A stretch of 64,000 bases of DNA from Ascarosepion bandense (taxonomy: Eukaryota > Mollusca > Cephalopoda > Sepiida > Sepiidae): positions 1,364,001 through 1,428,000 of the forward strand of contig JBBBDQ010001611.1 of assembly GCA_037127315.1 (NCBI GenBank), given 5' to 3'. Under the pieces are notes generated by a model that worked only from the letters and a program-made list of their open reading frames with translations, was not told the DNA's origin and searched no databases. Both the position numbers and the translations under genes were made by a program. Below are positions 43,938-54,569 of this stretch, piece after piece (position 1 is the first letter of the stretch; every line of letters starts with the position of its first letter).

Positions 43938-44249
43938 GTCATTCAGTTAAGCGTCATACGTTATACACGCTTGGGCGATCATGTCTCCAAAGAGACATGA
44001 CTGATTGAAGACTAACAGAAGACTATTACGCAGTAGGTTACGATTAATTTCTGCGGTAGATTGGCCGCCAGCCAAGGCTATAGAACCTAATCTGTCTTGT
44101 TATTTAACCCATAATTGGAGGGAAGAGACGGATTTATACTCTTCCGAAAGGTATTTGCTCGTAAATGAATGCAATGAATTCAACTGGAATTCGAACTCGG
44201 CTCCTCGCTTTCGCGTTCCGAGCCGATATCCATTGCACCACAATGCACA
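43938..44249 (-). mobile_element. SINE-A, copy 4, minus
   Basis: Minus-strand full-length copy: CACCACAATGCACATCC at the right is the tRNA-head side, GTTCCGAGCCGATATCCATT the reversed A-box region, and CATGTCTCCAAAGAGACATG the 3' hairpin near 43980-43999. Confidence 0.82.
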
Positions 44250-44627
44250 TCCTGACTTTTATATCAACTAAATAAGAATTTAGAAAAATCTGTAGCTAAA
44301 AACACCATATATTCTCTCGGAATATACGAAGATTAGAAGCAAAGATGGTATACGACATGCATATAAGCAAATGCCATAAAATGGAGTGTACACAAGCGTA
44401 GAAACTGTAAAAACTATAGTATTTGACATGTTGCATTTCAGCACGGGCCACAGGCCACGGGTCACGGGGCACTAGGCTTCGTTGACAGGGTTCAGTTTCT
44501 TCCAGTCAAATGCTTGTGGATTAAAGATTAACTTTCAACCAGATCGTTAGCCACGAGTGAAAAGCAAAACTATTTCCAGCTGTAAACTACATTTTATTCT
44601 TGGGTTTAAGCTTCTACTATACGATTA

Positions 44628-45413
44628 TACGAGGATCATTCAATAAATAAGGTGAATTTTGCGGTATAAGCACTTCTACGAGGTTCATTCAATAAATAAG
44701 GTGGATTTTTCGGTATGAGGACTTTTACGAGGCTCATTCAATAAATAAGGTGAATTTTTCGGTATAAGGAATTCTACGAGGTTCATTCAATAAATAAGGT
44801 TAAATTTTCGGTATAAGGACTTCTACGAGGGTCATTCAATAAATAAGGTGGATTTTTCGGTATGAGGACTTCTACGAGGCTCATTCAATAAATAAGGTGA
44901 ATTTTTCGGTATAAGGAATTCTACGAGGGTCATTCAATAGATAAGGTGAATTTTTCCGTATAATGACTTCTATGAGGCTTATTCAATAAATAAGGTGAAT
45001 TTTTCGGTTTAAGGCCTTCTACGAGGGTCATCACAATAAATAAGATGAATGTTTCGGTATAAGGACTTCTACGAGGCTCATTCAAGAAAGAATGTGAATT
45101 TTTCGGTATAAGGACTTCTACGAGGGCCATCACAATAAATAAGGTGAATTTTTCAGTATAAGGACTTCTACGAGGCTCATTCAAGAAAGAATGTGAATTT
45201 TTCGGTATAAGGACTTCTACGAGGGTCATTCAATAAATAAGGTGAATTTTTCGGTACAAGGCTCCTACGATGCTCATTCAATAAATAAGGTGAATTTTTC
45301 GGTATAAGGACTTCTACGAGGGTCATTCAATAAATAAGGTGAATTCTTCGGTTTAAGGACTTCTACGAGGGTCATTCAATAAATAAGGTGAATTCTTCGG
45401 TATAAGGACTTCT
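44628..45413. repeat. 16-copy, 49-bp satellite made of a mariner terminal repeat
   Basis: Sixteen head-to-tail units of TACGAGGGTCATTCAATAAA followed by TAAGGTGAATTTTTCGGTAT and AAGGACTTC. Units differ at GGGTC/GGCTC/GGTTC and in two variants (CAAGAAAGAATG, CATCACAATAAATAAG). Variants recur with a 147-bp period (units 2-3 and 5-6) and a 98-bp period (units 9-10 and 11-12), so blocks of two or three units were duplicated together. The last unit runs on into AATATTGATAGAAGCTTA, which matches the inner part of the element's right terminal repeat. Confidence 0.92.
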
Positions 45414-46207
45414 AATATTGATAGAAGCTTACTTTTTCCCATTACTTCTTTTTCAAAGGGATTTAATTTTTTTTGCAGATTGAAGCAAACATTTTTGAGT
45501 GTTTTGGAGATTAACAAAGATGGCCGACCAAGACGTCAGTTATCAGGTTTTTGGTTGCTGAAGGGTGCAAACCAGTTGATATTCATAGGAGAATGTCAAC
45601 TGTGTATGGTACCACATGTTTCAGCCAAAAAAATATCTACAAGTGGGCTAAACTGTTTAAAGAAAGACGGAGCAGTGTTGAGGATGAAGACAGGTCTGGG
45701 AGGCCTACAGAGTGAGGTGATCGAATCAATCAGCGACCTCATTCAGTCTGACAGAAGTGTGACAGTGGATGGCATTGCAAAGACTTTGAGCCTATCTGTT
45801 GGGAGAGCGCACAAAATTGTCCATGATGACTTGCCTACTCGAAGGTCAGCTGCCGGTGGGTGCCAAAGATGCAAATGGTACAGACCATCAACGAGCTGGG
45901 CTGGGAACTGCTCCCTCATCCCTCTTACAGCCCAGACTTTGCCCCTTCAGATTTCACCTGTTTGGTCCCTTGAAAGCGTTCACAAGAAGTACGTAGTTTG
46001 AAAGTGACGATGAAGTCAAAAGTGCTGTGAGCGATTGGACGAAACATCAGTCCAAAGATTTTTACGCTGAGGAAATACGGAAAACAGATGGGGAAAGTGT
46101 GACACTGTTGGGAGACTACTGTGAAAAATAAAAAAAATAATTAAGCTTCTATCTGTATTAGAAGTCCTTATACAGAAAATATCACCTTATTTATTGAATG
46201 ACCCTCG
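44630..46207 (+). mobile_element. mariner relic with expanded left terminal repeat
   Basis: The right end (46140-46207) reversed reads CGAGGGTCATTCAATAAATA, AGGTGATATTTTCTGTATAA, GGACTTCTAATACAGATAGA, AGCTTA: an inverted partner of the last array unit plus its inner flank, about 70 bp in all. The right end is followed by TA. A 20-bp host word (ATTTTATTCTTGGGTTTAAG) lies outside both ends at 44591-44610 and 46216-46235. Between them is a deleted transposase pseudogene. Confidence 0.88.
45520..46131 (+). pseudogene. mariner transposase, catalytic centre deleted
   Basis: The ATG at 45520 (MADQDVSYQ) precedes, with frameshifts, the N-terminal DNA-binding part: RFLVAEGCKPVDIHRRMS, NIYKWAKLFKERRSSVEDED, RSGRPTE, then EVIESISDLIQSDRSVTVDG and SVGRAHKIVHDDL of the second helix-turn-helix. 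It then jumps directly to QTINELGWELLPHPSYSPDF (third catalytic Asp) and a normal C-terminus (SDDEVKSAVSDW...GDYCEK-stop). The region with the first two catalytic Asps is absent and a stop follows PTE. The residual protein could at most bind terminal repeats; the frameshifts make even that doubtful. Confidence 0.85.
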
Positions 46208-46240
46208 TACTATAGATTTTATTCTTGGGTTTAAGGTTCT

Positions 46241-46540
46241 TTGTGGTGCAGTGGATATCGGCTCGGAACGAGAAATCGGGGCGCCGAGTTCGAATACCAG
46301 TTGAATTTATTGCATTCACTTCCACGCAAATACCCTTGGGAAAGGTATTAATCCGTCTTCTCCTTCCAGTTATAGGTTAAATTACAGGACAGATTGGGTT
46401 CTATAGCCTTGGCTGGTAATCAGTCTACCGTAGAAAGCAATGGCAACCTACACCGGGATAATCTCCTGTCCAGTCAGTCATGCCTTTTTCGAGACATGAT
46501 CGCCCAAGCGTGTTTCACGTATGGCACTTAACTGATACGC
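46241..46540 (+). mobile_element. SINE-A, copy 5
   Basis: Full-length: TTGTGGTGCAGTGGATATCG head, GAGTTCGAATACC B box (one change), CATGCCTTTTTCGAGACATG hairpin, end CACTTAACTGA. It sits 6 bp beyond the 20-bp host word flanking the mariner relic. Confidence 0.83.
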
Positions 46541-47258
46541 GAGTAGAGATGAGGAATAGATCTAACCGTTGTCTTCCCTGTCCGTTCTCCGAGGCCTGAG
46601 TCATCCCTCTGTATGCATCGTCGAGGGATGGTGACTTTTATAAATAATAGTTTTCTTTGTCTTGTCATCTTTGTTTAAAATTTAATTTATTTTCTTCAAT
46701 CACCATCTGTCAAAGCATCTTGTTCTGTATTTCGTAGCTGACTTCACAGCAGTCGAAAGTAAATGATCCGAATCTATTTTTGCGACAGCTGTTTTCAATT
46801 TAACAAGACCTCAGCTCACTCATATTGCTATGATTACAATTAGTTTTCAAATTAGTTTTTTGGTTCTTGGGGAAATAATAAAGTATTATACAATTATGGA
46901 CCAATAAGGTGCTGCCATGTCACGTGGACAGTAGCTGAATGTTGATCAAACATTTTCATTTTACAACATTTGTTTAGATAATTAATATTGTATTCACCTC
47001 AAACAGCAAGTTTATTCAAGGAAATCATTTTCAACTTATTTGTCGTTTCGGAAACAAAAGATCCACCGATATATTTAGAGAAAATGAAATTTTAAGGGAA
47101 TAAATTTTTGTAAATATAGTACTCAATGTCTAGAGATAGTGTATTAATGATAAATAAAACATAACGTTTACTTATCTTGTCACTATTTTGAGTTCCGTGG
47201 AGATCACCACCACATCCTTGACTCAGGAAAATCAATTTTAGCATTTAATTTTATTTAC

Positions 47259-47260
<2 letters not shown>
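46541..47260. other. No gene seen
   Basis: No exon or repeat identified. Confidence 0.4.

Positions 47261-47261
<1 letters not shown>

Positions 47262-47333
<72 letters not shown>
47262..47333. repeat. (CT)n-(TA)n microsatellite
   Basis: A CT run passing directly into a TA run. Confidence 0.9.
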
Positions 47334-47335
<2 letters not shown>

Positions 47336-47520
47336 GACTTTCTTTATTTGCTCTACTTGTGTATTGAGCGCTTTTTGTTTTAGGTTACTCGTCTCGGGTT
47401 TTTTTCTTAGGGCTACGAACTTTGACTGATGTTCAAGTGCTTAGCTCATTCTTTTTTATTACCATTTTTTCCTTCCGCGTATGTACTCGGAGGGTTTTTC
47501 GGAACGAGTATAGCGATAAG

Positions 47521-47603
<83 letters not shown>
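47521..47603. repeat. (CA)n-(TA)n microsatellite
   Basis: A CA run passing directly into a TA run; open in two frames but meaningless as protein. Confidence 0.9.
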
Positions 47604-47607
<4 letters not shown>

Positions 47608-47888
47608 CAAATTCCATAAAAATACGAAAAGATTGAGAAATAGCCTCAGAGGAAAAGCGGTATTGAGAAGTGAAGATATTGCAATAATGCTCTCACGAGA
47701 CTTCGAAGTCGGCTTGACTGAAATAACACTGTTCGGCTTATTGTCAACTTAATTCACATTGTTTCTATTTAAAGCTCTATTTTTATCTTGATATCGAGCC
47801 CTTTATGGCAAAAAGCCTGCTCGCCTAAAATGCCTTAAACGCATCAAACGTGTAAGAAACTTAAAAATAATATTAAATATCGAATATA

Positions 47889-48280
47889 CACTACTGGCCA
47901 TAATTATCAGACCACATCATTTTTTTTTTAAAGAAATGATGTATTTCATACTATTTTTAGTATTTATTGCCAAGTGGATATTTCTAAATGAAAATAGAAT
48001 GGTTCTTTTTTAATACTACACAATAACATGTGCATTAAACGAACTGTTCTGGTGTCCAGTTTTTGTGCTCTCTTCCCCATGCTAGTCTCTTCTTCTTATT
48101 GGCTGGCCAAAGCAAAGGCTTCCTGGCTGCTTTGTAAAATTTTGCAAAGTAATAATTACAAAAAAAACAAAAACATTCTACTTTAATTTAGAATTATCCA
48201 CTTGGTAATAAATATTATAAATAGTATGAAATACATAATTTTTTTATTCAGAGGTGAACTAATAATTATGGATGATAGTG
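47889..48280. mobile_element. Tc1-type MITE with about 100-bp terminal inverted repeats
   Basis: Both ends begin CACTA(C/T) followed by the shared CCATAATTAT, flanked by TA (47887-47888 and 48281-48282). The inverted match continues through ATGTATTTCATACTATTT and CCAAGTGGATA to about 105 bp from each end. At 392 bp it has no transposase. Non-autonomous Tc1/mariner element. Confidence 0.85.
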
Positions 48281-48497
48281 TATTCCAATCTATAATAAAA
48301 AAATAAATAAAATAGATTATTTTAAAATAATAAATAAAATTATTTTTTCTGATTGCAACTAAATTTTAAAGAGTTGTCTGATAGCAAATTATATTTTAAA
48401 GAAAAAAATTAAATAAGACTGATGTTGGTTATCAACGATATCGTATCTGCCTTTTCGACAAGATCATCATCATAATAAAATTCTTGCACTAGAATAA

Positions 48498-49293
48498 AAC
48501 GTCTTCTTTTTCATGCGCCGTGTCCCTTAAGGACGTAGGTGATCATGGATTTTCACATGACTGACTTTTGTCGCTCTCAATATTTTTCCTCTCAGTATCT
48601 GTCCCAAACCCCGTCCCGCCATCGATTTGCTCAGCTCTCCTTAGTAAGGCTCCTGCTGCTTTCCCCTATTTCTCTTTCTTTCTATCCGTCCTGTGAGTAT
48701 TAAATTCTCCAGGCCCTCTTATCTCATTACGTATCACAGGAACTGATGTCTCTTTCTGATGTTAAATATGAGTTTTCTTCTCGTTTGCATCCTCTTCAGC
48801 ACATCACCGTTTCTCACGTGCTTAGTCTATATTATTCTCAGCATCCTGCTGTATAACCACATTTCTGCTGCCTCAAGCCTCTTCTTCATTCTTGAGGAGA
48901 TCGTCCAATATTCACTGCCGCACAGAAGAACAGACATCACATAGCAATTCAGTACTCTTTTCTTTGTTTCCAATGAGATTTTCCTATCTCTCATTATTTT
49001 GGTTCGCTTTTAAAATGTGCCCTTGAGCATGCGATTGTGTCTTCGGATCTCAGTGTTGCATTTCCATCCTTTATCGGAACGCTTCCCAGATATTTAAATT
49101 TATTTACTTTTTTTAAGATTCTCTGATCTGCAGTTGGCATTTTGGTGTCTTCTTTTTGCTGATGACCAGACATTCAGTTTTCTTGAAGTTTATGCTTAGT
49201 CCTTTCTTCTTGCTTTCTTCTTGCTATCATCTGTAGGAGGTCCAGCATTTTTTCCGTGTCCGTTATCAGCACCATGTCATCCGCATATTTTAC
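48498..49293 (-). pseudogene. LINE-R fragment, minus
   Basis: The minus strand begins with KYADDMVLITD (RT YADD) near 49288, continues through the block encoding FLGSVPIKDGNATLR-like and LNCYVMSVLLCGSEYW-like motifs, and ends in the 3' tail (plus strand GTGTCCCTTAAGGACGTAGG near 48520). More diverged than the other LINE-R copies and heavily frameshifted. Confidence 0.72.
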
Positions 49294-49572
49294 CTGAATA
49301 AAACATCATGAAAACTAATTAATGATCACATAACTTGAAGAAAAACTCACTTTGTTCTGACGTGTTATTAAAATCATCCTGGAAATTTGAAGGAAAATAT
49401 CGGCGGTGAAAGAGTGACTTTTGTCCAATTATTTCGTGCCATTAATAAAAGCGTCAAAGCAGACATGAAGTTGCGCTTTTTAATTATCAATTTGACATGT
49501 ATTTACACGATGGGTTAATAACGAAACAGGAAAGCTTATCTTTTGATGTTCAACTTATTTACGCAGACGAAA

Positions 49573-49640
<68 letters not shown>

Positions 49641-49650
49641 CATTCTGTTC

Positions 49651-49684
<34 letters not shown>

Positions 49685-49694
49685 CATTCTGTTC

Positions 49695-49736
<42 letters not shown>

Positions 49737-49774
49737 CATTCTGTTCCTATCTATCTATCAATCTCATTCTGTTC

Positions 49775-49818
<44 letters not shown>

Positions 49819-49842
49819 TTTCTATCTATCTCATTTCTTTTC

Positions 49843-49880
<38 letters not shown>

Positions 49881-49890
49881 CATTCTTTTC

Positions 49891-49928
<38 letters not shown>

Positions 49929-50006
49929 CATTCTGTTCCTATCTATCTATCTATCTATCTATCTCATTCTGTCTATTCCTATCTATCTATCTATCTATCT
50001 ATCTAT

Positions 50007-50043
<37 letters not shown>

Positions 50044-50068
50044 TCTGTCTATCTATCTATCTATTCTG

Positions 50069-50107
<39 letters not shown>

Positions 50108-50139
50108 GTCTATCTATCTATCCCATTCTGTTCTCTCTC

Positions 50140-50190
<51 letters not shown>

Positions 50191-50203
50191 CAGTCTGTTC
50201 CTC

Positions 50204-50254
<51 letters not shown>

Positions 50255-50264
50255 CATTTTGTTC

Positions 50265-50325
<61 letters not shown>
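49573..50325. repeat. Compound (TATC)n array, 0.75 kb
   Basis: TATC blocks separated about 15 times by CATTCTGTTCCTATC-type spacers (variants CATTTCTTTTCC, CATTCTGTCTATTCC, CCCATTCTGTTC). The spacer differs from the 10.4-kb array by only a few bases. Long frames of Tyr-Leu-Ser-Ile are not genes. Confidence 0.93.
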
Positions 50326-50326
<1 letters not shown>

Positions 50327-50601
50327 GTTATGGCGAAACACACCTATTCTTCAGATAATGGACTCTCCCTCCTATATTAATAACAGCTAACAGGAAGTTC
50401 TTAGAAAGTACTTGGGAATTTGATAGGAGTTCTTTCGACTTCTATTGGAGTTCAGTAGAACTACCAAGCAGTTGATATTAGTCGGCAGTTATTTGAGTCA
50501 GCTTTCAATAGAAGATTACCATGTTTCTTTGGGTACGCTAAGTCGAGTAGCAACCGACATAGCACGACTATAACCTTCAGTGCGAAAACTACTCCACAAC
50601 A

Positions 50602-50602
<1 letters not shown>
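50326..50602. other. No gene seen
   Basis: Short unique spacer between tetranucleotide arrays. Confidence 0.4.
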
Positions 50603-50654
<52 letters not shown>

Positions 50655-50658
50655 ACAT

Positions 50659-50710
<52 letters not shown>

Positions 50711-50711
50711 G
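50603..50711. repeat. (TATC)n / (CA)n-(TA)n microsatellites
   Basis: Twelve or so TATC units, a short spacer, a CA run and a short TA run that abuts SINE-B copy 2. Confidence 0.9.
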
Positions 50712-50715
50712 AATT

Positions 50716-50984
50716 GGCCATTCGTGGTCGAGAGGTCTAAGACGTGCCAAATCACATGGTAGCTTCCTATATGTGGACAGGGGTCGCAAGTTCAAATCCT
50801 GCCGAATGACGGACATTTTGGTAATGCAAATTTAACGTAAATAATCAGGCCGGTAGATATAAATATATAATACTGTTTAATTAAAACAGAATATCTACTT
50901 AAATACGAGTATCGATAAAAAATAATGTTCAAGCAATTCATTTTAAATTGTCGGTTGTTTATAACCAAGTTGCGTTAATCTTCG

Positions 50985-51032
<48 letters not shown>
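50716..51032 (+). mobile_element. tRNA-headed SINE-B, copy 2
   Basis: Head GGCCATTCGTGGTCGAGAGG with B box AAGTTCAAATCC, then the same body as 22704-23004 (AATCAGGCCGGTAGATATAA, ACTTAAATACGAGTATCG, TTATAACCAAGTTGCGTTAA) and an (AT)n end. The head is more decayed than copy 1. Confidence 0.78.
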
Positions 51033-51036
<4 letters not shown>

Positions 51037-51225
51037 ACATGTTTACATTGTATATAACACGCTAAAAGTCTTCCTTCTTCTATCGAGCGCCCATAGCTCG
51101 GTAGAATCGCCGACTGATGTAAATTAGGTCGGATTTCAGTCTTGGCTAGAAGCAATCGGATGTCTAACCGTACTGATGAGCTGTGATACAGCGAAACAGA
51201 TCTGTCTACGGATGACTATATATGT
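51033..51225 (+). mobile_element. SINE-C, copy 3, 5' truncated
   Basis: Starts GCCACATGTTTACATTGTAT and includes CCCATAGCTCGGTAGAATCG (A-box region), GGATTTCAGTCTTGGC (B-box region) and GATGAGCTGTGATACAGCGA. It begins directly at the (AT)n end of SINE-B. Confidence 0.75.
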
Positions 51226-51240
51226 ATTATAGCAATCCAT

Positions 51241-51278
51241 GTTTATAGATCGGTGTCGAGAGACACCGATTTATAAAC
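51241..51278. other. 17-bp hairpin with GAGA tetraloop
   Basis: GTTTATAGATCGGTGTC, loop GAGA, GACACCGATTTATAAAC: 16 Watson-Crick pairs plus one G-T, closed by a GNRA loop. No flanking gene; role unknown. Confidence 0.6.
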
Positions 51279-51560
51279 ACTCTGGTTTTTCAAGTCAGCT
51301 ATGATCATCCAATGATTACGCTCAAAGAGAAAACTATCAATCGCCATATGGAATAGAATTGCCTGAATGAGGGGAAAAGAAAGTAAAGATAACGTGAAAA
51401 AATATTAGTCCACTAAAACATCAATCACTATAAAGCGTTAAATTTTATGTCCAAATTATTTATACCTCTCACTGAACTATCCTCAAATATAGATCACTGC
51501 TCTTTCATAAATATAGCAAACTTTTGACACACGCACACATAGATAGATAAAAAGATAGAT

Positions 51561-51561
51561 T

Positions 51562-51607
<46 letters not shown>
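51561..51607. repeat. (GATA)n-(GA)n microsatellite
   Basis: GATA units followed by a GA run. Confidence 0.88.
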
Positions 51608-51611
<4 letters not shown>

Positions 51612-52516
51612 GCGCAATAGAACGAAAGCAAATAGCCAAAACTGACACTATATTTCAGCTGGTATTCTTTGTCATCGAATATCGATAGTTTATTTCAAAC
51701 CAAGCAGAAAACGGTCGATAAGCCGGAAGTGCTAAACAACAGTTTTACCATTAGCATTTCCTGTTACATGGCAGTCGTTGGCAGGAGTACATATGTCATT
51801 TTGTGTGATTTCCCGGGAGAGACTACGTTTTCGTGAAAAACAAAACAAAAAAAACAAAAAAACTAATAAAGAAACCAGACTGTATTTGGTAATTACACTG
51901 TTGCCTTTTTTTTATTAACATTCTTAATACTACTACTGCCACTACTGCTGTTGGATAATGTTTCTCATATCCACAGAGAATACAAAACGTCATGGCAGTT
52001 TGTAGAAACTTTTCAATCATTTTTTATGTTTCAGAAGAGACAATAGTAAATGAAAATAACGTTCGTAATGTTATTTTTTTAAAATTTAAAGCGGACTATT
52101 TTGATAAAACAATTTAAATATGTTGATGAATAGACAGCACTAGACTTTGTAGGTATACCGTGTGTAATGGTGTTTGTTTGCAATTTAATGGAAGCAACGA
52201 TTTTCGAAGTGTTCCTCTTTTCTTTTATTTTACGAAAAATTCAGTTGGGTGAAAATTAAAAAAATTTTCTCCTAGGTGAACAAAATCAACGTTGATGTAA
52301 CTTCGATGTTACATCTGAAATGAGATATTAAAGTATATATCAAACTGTAATTGATAAAAATTCCAGATCTTGTTTCCATTAAAAAATGGCTATATTTTTT
52401 GTAATTAAATTTATTGGTATCAATGCAGATCAGTAGGTGAGTTTGCAAAACAATGATTAGGCTTCACTGATGTACAGTCACTTCATTCACAATATATGTT
52501 CAAGTAACGAAATATT
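51608..52516. other. No gene seen
   Basis: AT-rich; nothing supportable on either strand. Confidence 0.4.
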
Positions 52517-52517
52517 G

Positions 52518-52590
<73 letters not shown>

Positions 52591-52602
52591 AAGTCTGTTC
52601 AC

Positions 52603-52646
<44 letters not shown>

Positions 52647-52657
52647 CATTCTCACCA

Positions 52658-52710
<53 letters not shown>

Positions 52711-52720
52711 CATTCTCTCC

Positions 52721-52779
<59 letters not shown>

Positions 52780-52790
52780 CTTTCTTTTCA

Positions 52791-52831
<41 letters not shown>

Positions 52832-52843
52832 CATTCTCTCCTA

Positions 52844-52893
<50 letters not shown>
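52517..52893. repeat. Compound (TATC)n array, 0.38 kb
   Basis: Six TATC blocks separated by AAAGTCTGTTCACATC, CATTCTCACCATATC, CATTCTCTCCTC, CTTTCTTTTCATATC and CATTCTCTCCTATATC spacers, again of the same general form as in the 10.4-kb and 49.6-kb arrays. Confidence 0.93.
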
Positions 52894-52895
<2 letters not shown>

Positions 52896-53036
52896 CACTT
52901 GCATTATTGGCGTTCGTTCATTATTTTACGGAATTGGTATGATTAAATATTATTAGGTGTTTGACTAAATAGTAAGTAACGCTGATCAGCCGTTTAGTGA
53001 TCTGTTTTTCTAAATGAAATATTGGAGTAGATGGAC

Positions 53037-53365
53037 TAAACTATCGCCCGGTTCACACTCCACCCACGTCTATTGAACAGTTGAACAGGCTCATCCCTTG
53101 TTCCCTGTTTAGAATGTGGTTTCCGGTTTTCTCTTTTCCAATCTTTTACTCTTTTCCATTCTTTTACTTTTTTTTTCAATTGGAGTAGATAGACTATACT
53201 ATCGCCCGGTTCATACTCCACCCACGTCTATTGAACAGGTGAAGAGGCTTATCCCTTGTTCCCTGTTTAAGATGTGGTTTCCGGTTTTCTCTTTTCCAAT
53301 CTTCTTACTCTTACGTAGCCCCCTGCGCATTAGTGGCGTTACCGCCTTGCTTGGGGTGATATGAT

Positions 53366-53366
<1 letters not shown>
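53037..53366 (+). mobile_element. Tail-V repeat with two tandem body units
   Basis: Body units start near 53043 and 53202 (CGCCCGGTTCAYACTCCACC). The second leads to TTACGTAGCCCCCTGCGCAT and GGGGTGATATGATTA, which runs directly into (TA)n. Confidence 0.8.

Positions 53367-53415
<49 letters not shown>
53367..53415. repeat. (TA)n microsatellite
   Basis: A TA run between a Tail-V end and a Tc1-type end. Confidence 0.9.
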
Positions 53416-53418
<3 letters not shown>

Positions 53419-53772
53419 CTGTGCAAAAGTATTAGGACAAGAACTATTTTATCTTTTATGAGGCATATTGACAGAAAATAAACAATTTAATTAAAGTAAT
53501 TTTATTTGATTTACTCAACAAATGCTTTAACAAGAAAAATACTTGTTACAAAATAAATTTAATATTTAGTATAATAGCCTTTTGCTTTGATCACAGCCTT
53601 CATTCTGTCAGGCATTGATATCACAAGCTTCTTCAATTTATCTAATGATATCTCCTGCCCAGCAGCTTGTGTTTGTACCCAAAGTGTGCCTGTATTGTGA
53701 AGTAACATGAGATTTATCAATTTTTTTATCCAAAATATCCCATAGATGTTCAATAGCATTGAGATCAGGGCT
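53416..53772 (-). pseudogene. Tc1-like element end with transposase C-terminus
   Basis: The left end GAACTGTGCAAAAGTATTAG is typical of a Tc1-family terminal repeat. On the minus strand the coding relic reads PDLNAIEHLWDILDKKI (third acidic catalytic residue and the helix after it), then QAAGQEISLDKLKKLVISMP and DRMKAVIKAKGYYTKY, i.e. the normal C-terminus of a DD34E transposase. Everything upstream is cut off at foldback repeat G. Confidence 0.8.
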
Positions 53773-53779
53773 TTTTTTT

Positions 53780-54022
53780 ATTCATTACAATTCCAATGGG
53801 TAATACATATTTCTCCGCAGAATAATGTTAATTATATTATGTGGTGCGGGGGTGGGTATTTTGAGGAGTAACTGTCGTGCCATTTGGGTCAGACAAGCCG
53901 CAGTTAACATTACCCCTTGGAATTGTAATAAATCAAAACGTCTTTTCTAAATTATATTACTCTGTTAAAATACAATAAATGAATTTAACACTGAATTCTT
54001 TTGAGTTCGTCTCTATCATAAT
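53780..54022 (-). mobile_element. Foldback repeat G, copy 2
   Basis: ATTACAATTCCAATGGGTAA pairs with TTACCCCTTGGAATTGTAAT. On the right are ATATTACTCTGTTAAAATAC and TTTTGAGTTCGTCTCT, the reversed edge of copy 1 (18352-18640). The inner arms are diverged compared with copy 1. It truncates the adjoining Tc1-like relic. Confidence 0.72.
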
Positions 54023-54110
54023 TTACCTGTATAGTATGCCAAGTGTGCTACGTTATATATATATATATATATGGTTATTATTATTATTATTATTATTATT
54101 ATTGCATGCT
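54023..54110. repeat. (TA)n and (ATT)n microsatellites
   Basis: A short TA run followed by about nine TTA units. Confidence 0.88.
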
Positions 54111-54569
54111 GAAATTTCTTAGCTATAAAATTTCAGTGTTATGAGGCAGTGGAATGTGGTTAATTTATTTTTTAATATATAGATAAGGCTATTTAAAAAA
54201 TAAATAAATAAAATGAAGAAATAAAAAGAAGCTCAGTCAATGAGCTGAATCAAGTTGAGTAGCAGGTAAAAAGAATTCTAAAAACTGTGTATGTATGATT
54301 CACTAAACGGTCAGCATAGCCATTACTACAATACACTCCTAAAAACAGTGGTTATAATTACAAGGGTATTAAATATCATAAACAAATTAATCATAATATC
54401 AAGCATAATCGAAATAGGAAAATAATTTAGTACACACCACCATTTAACCAACTGGTTAGTACCAATTTAGGCAATAAATTTCTTAATCTAGTCCAAAAAC
54501 ACTTCCCAACTTAGCAAAATTTTAATAAAAATACACTGAAGTTTGGTCATAGCTGCACCGATTATCTCG

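Noticed and set aside
44930..45229. 99-codon minus-strand frame with a repeated peptide
   Set aside because: It lies entirely inside the mariner-derived satellite; the 147-bp period keeps the frame open by chance.
44628..45413. CRISPR-like array
   Set aside because: The 49-bp units are contiguous without unique spacers, and the host is a eukaryote.
47422..47752. 107-codon frame with Thr-His and Ile-Tyr runs
   Set aside because: Built on (CA)n and (TA)n microsatellites.
49497..50390. Open frames of 271-297 codons
   Set aside because: Same artefact of a (TATC)n array; also true of 52470-52946 and 15434-15955.
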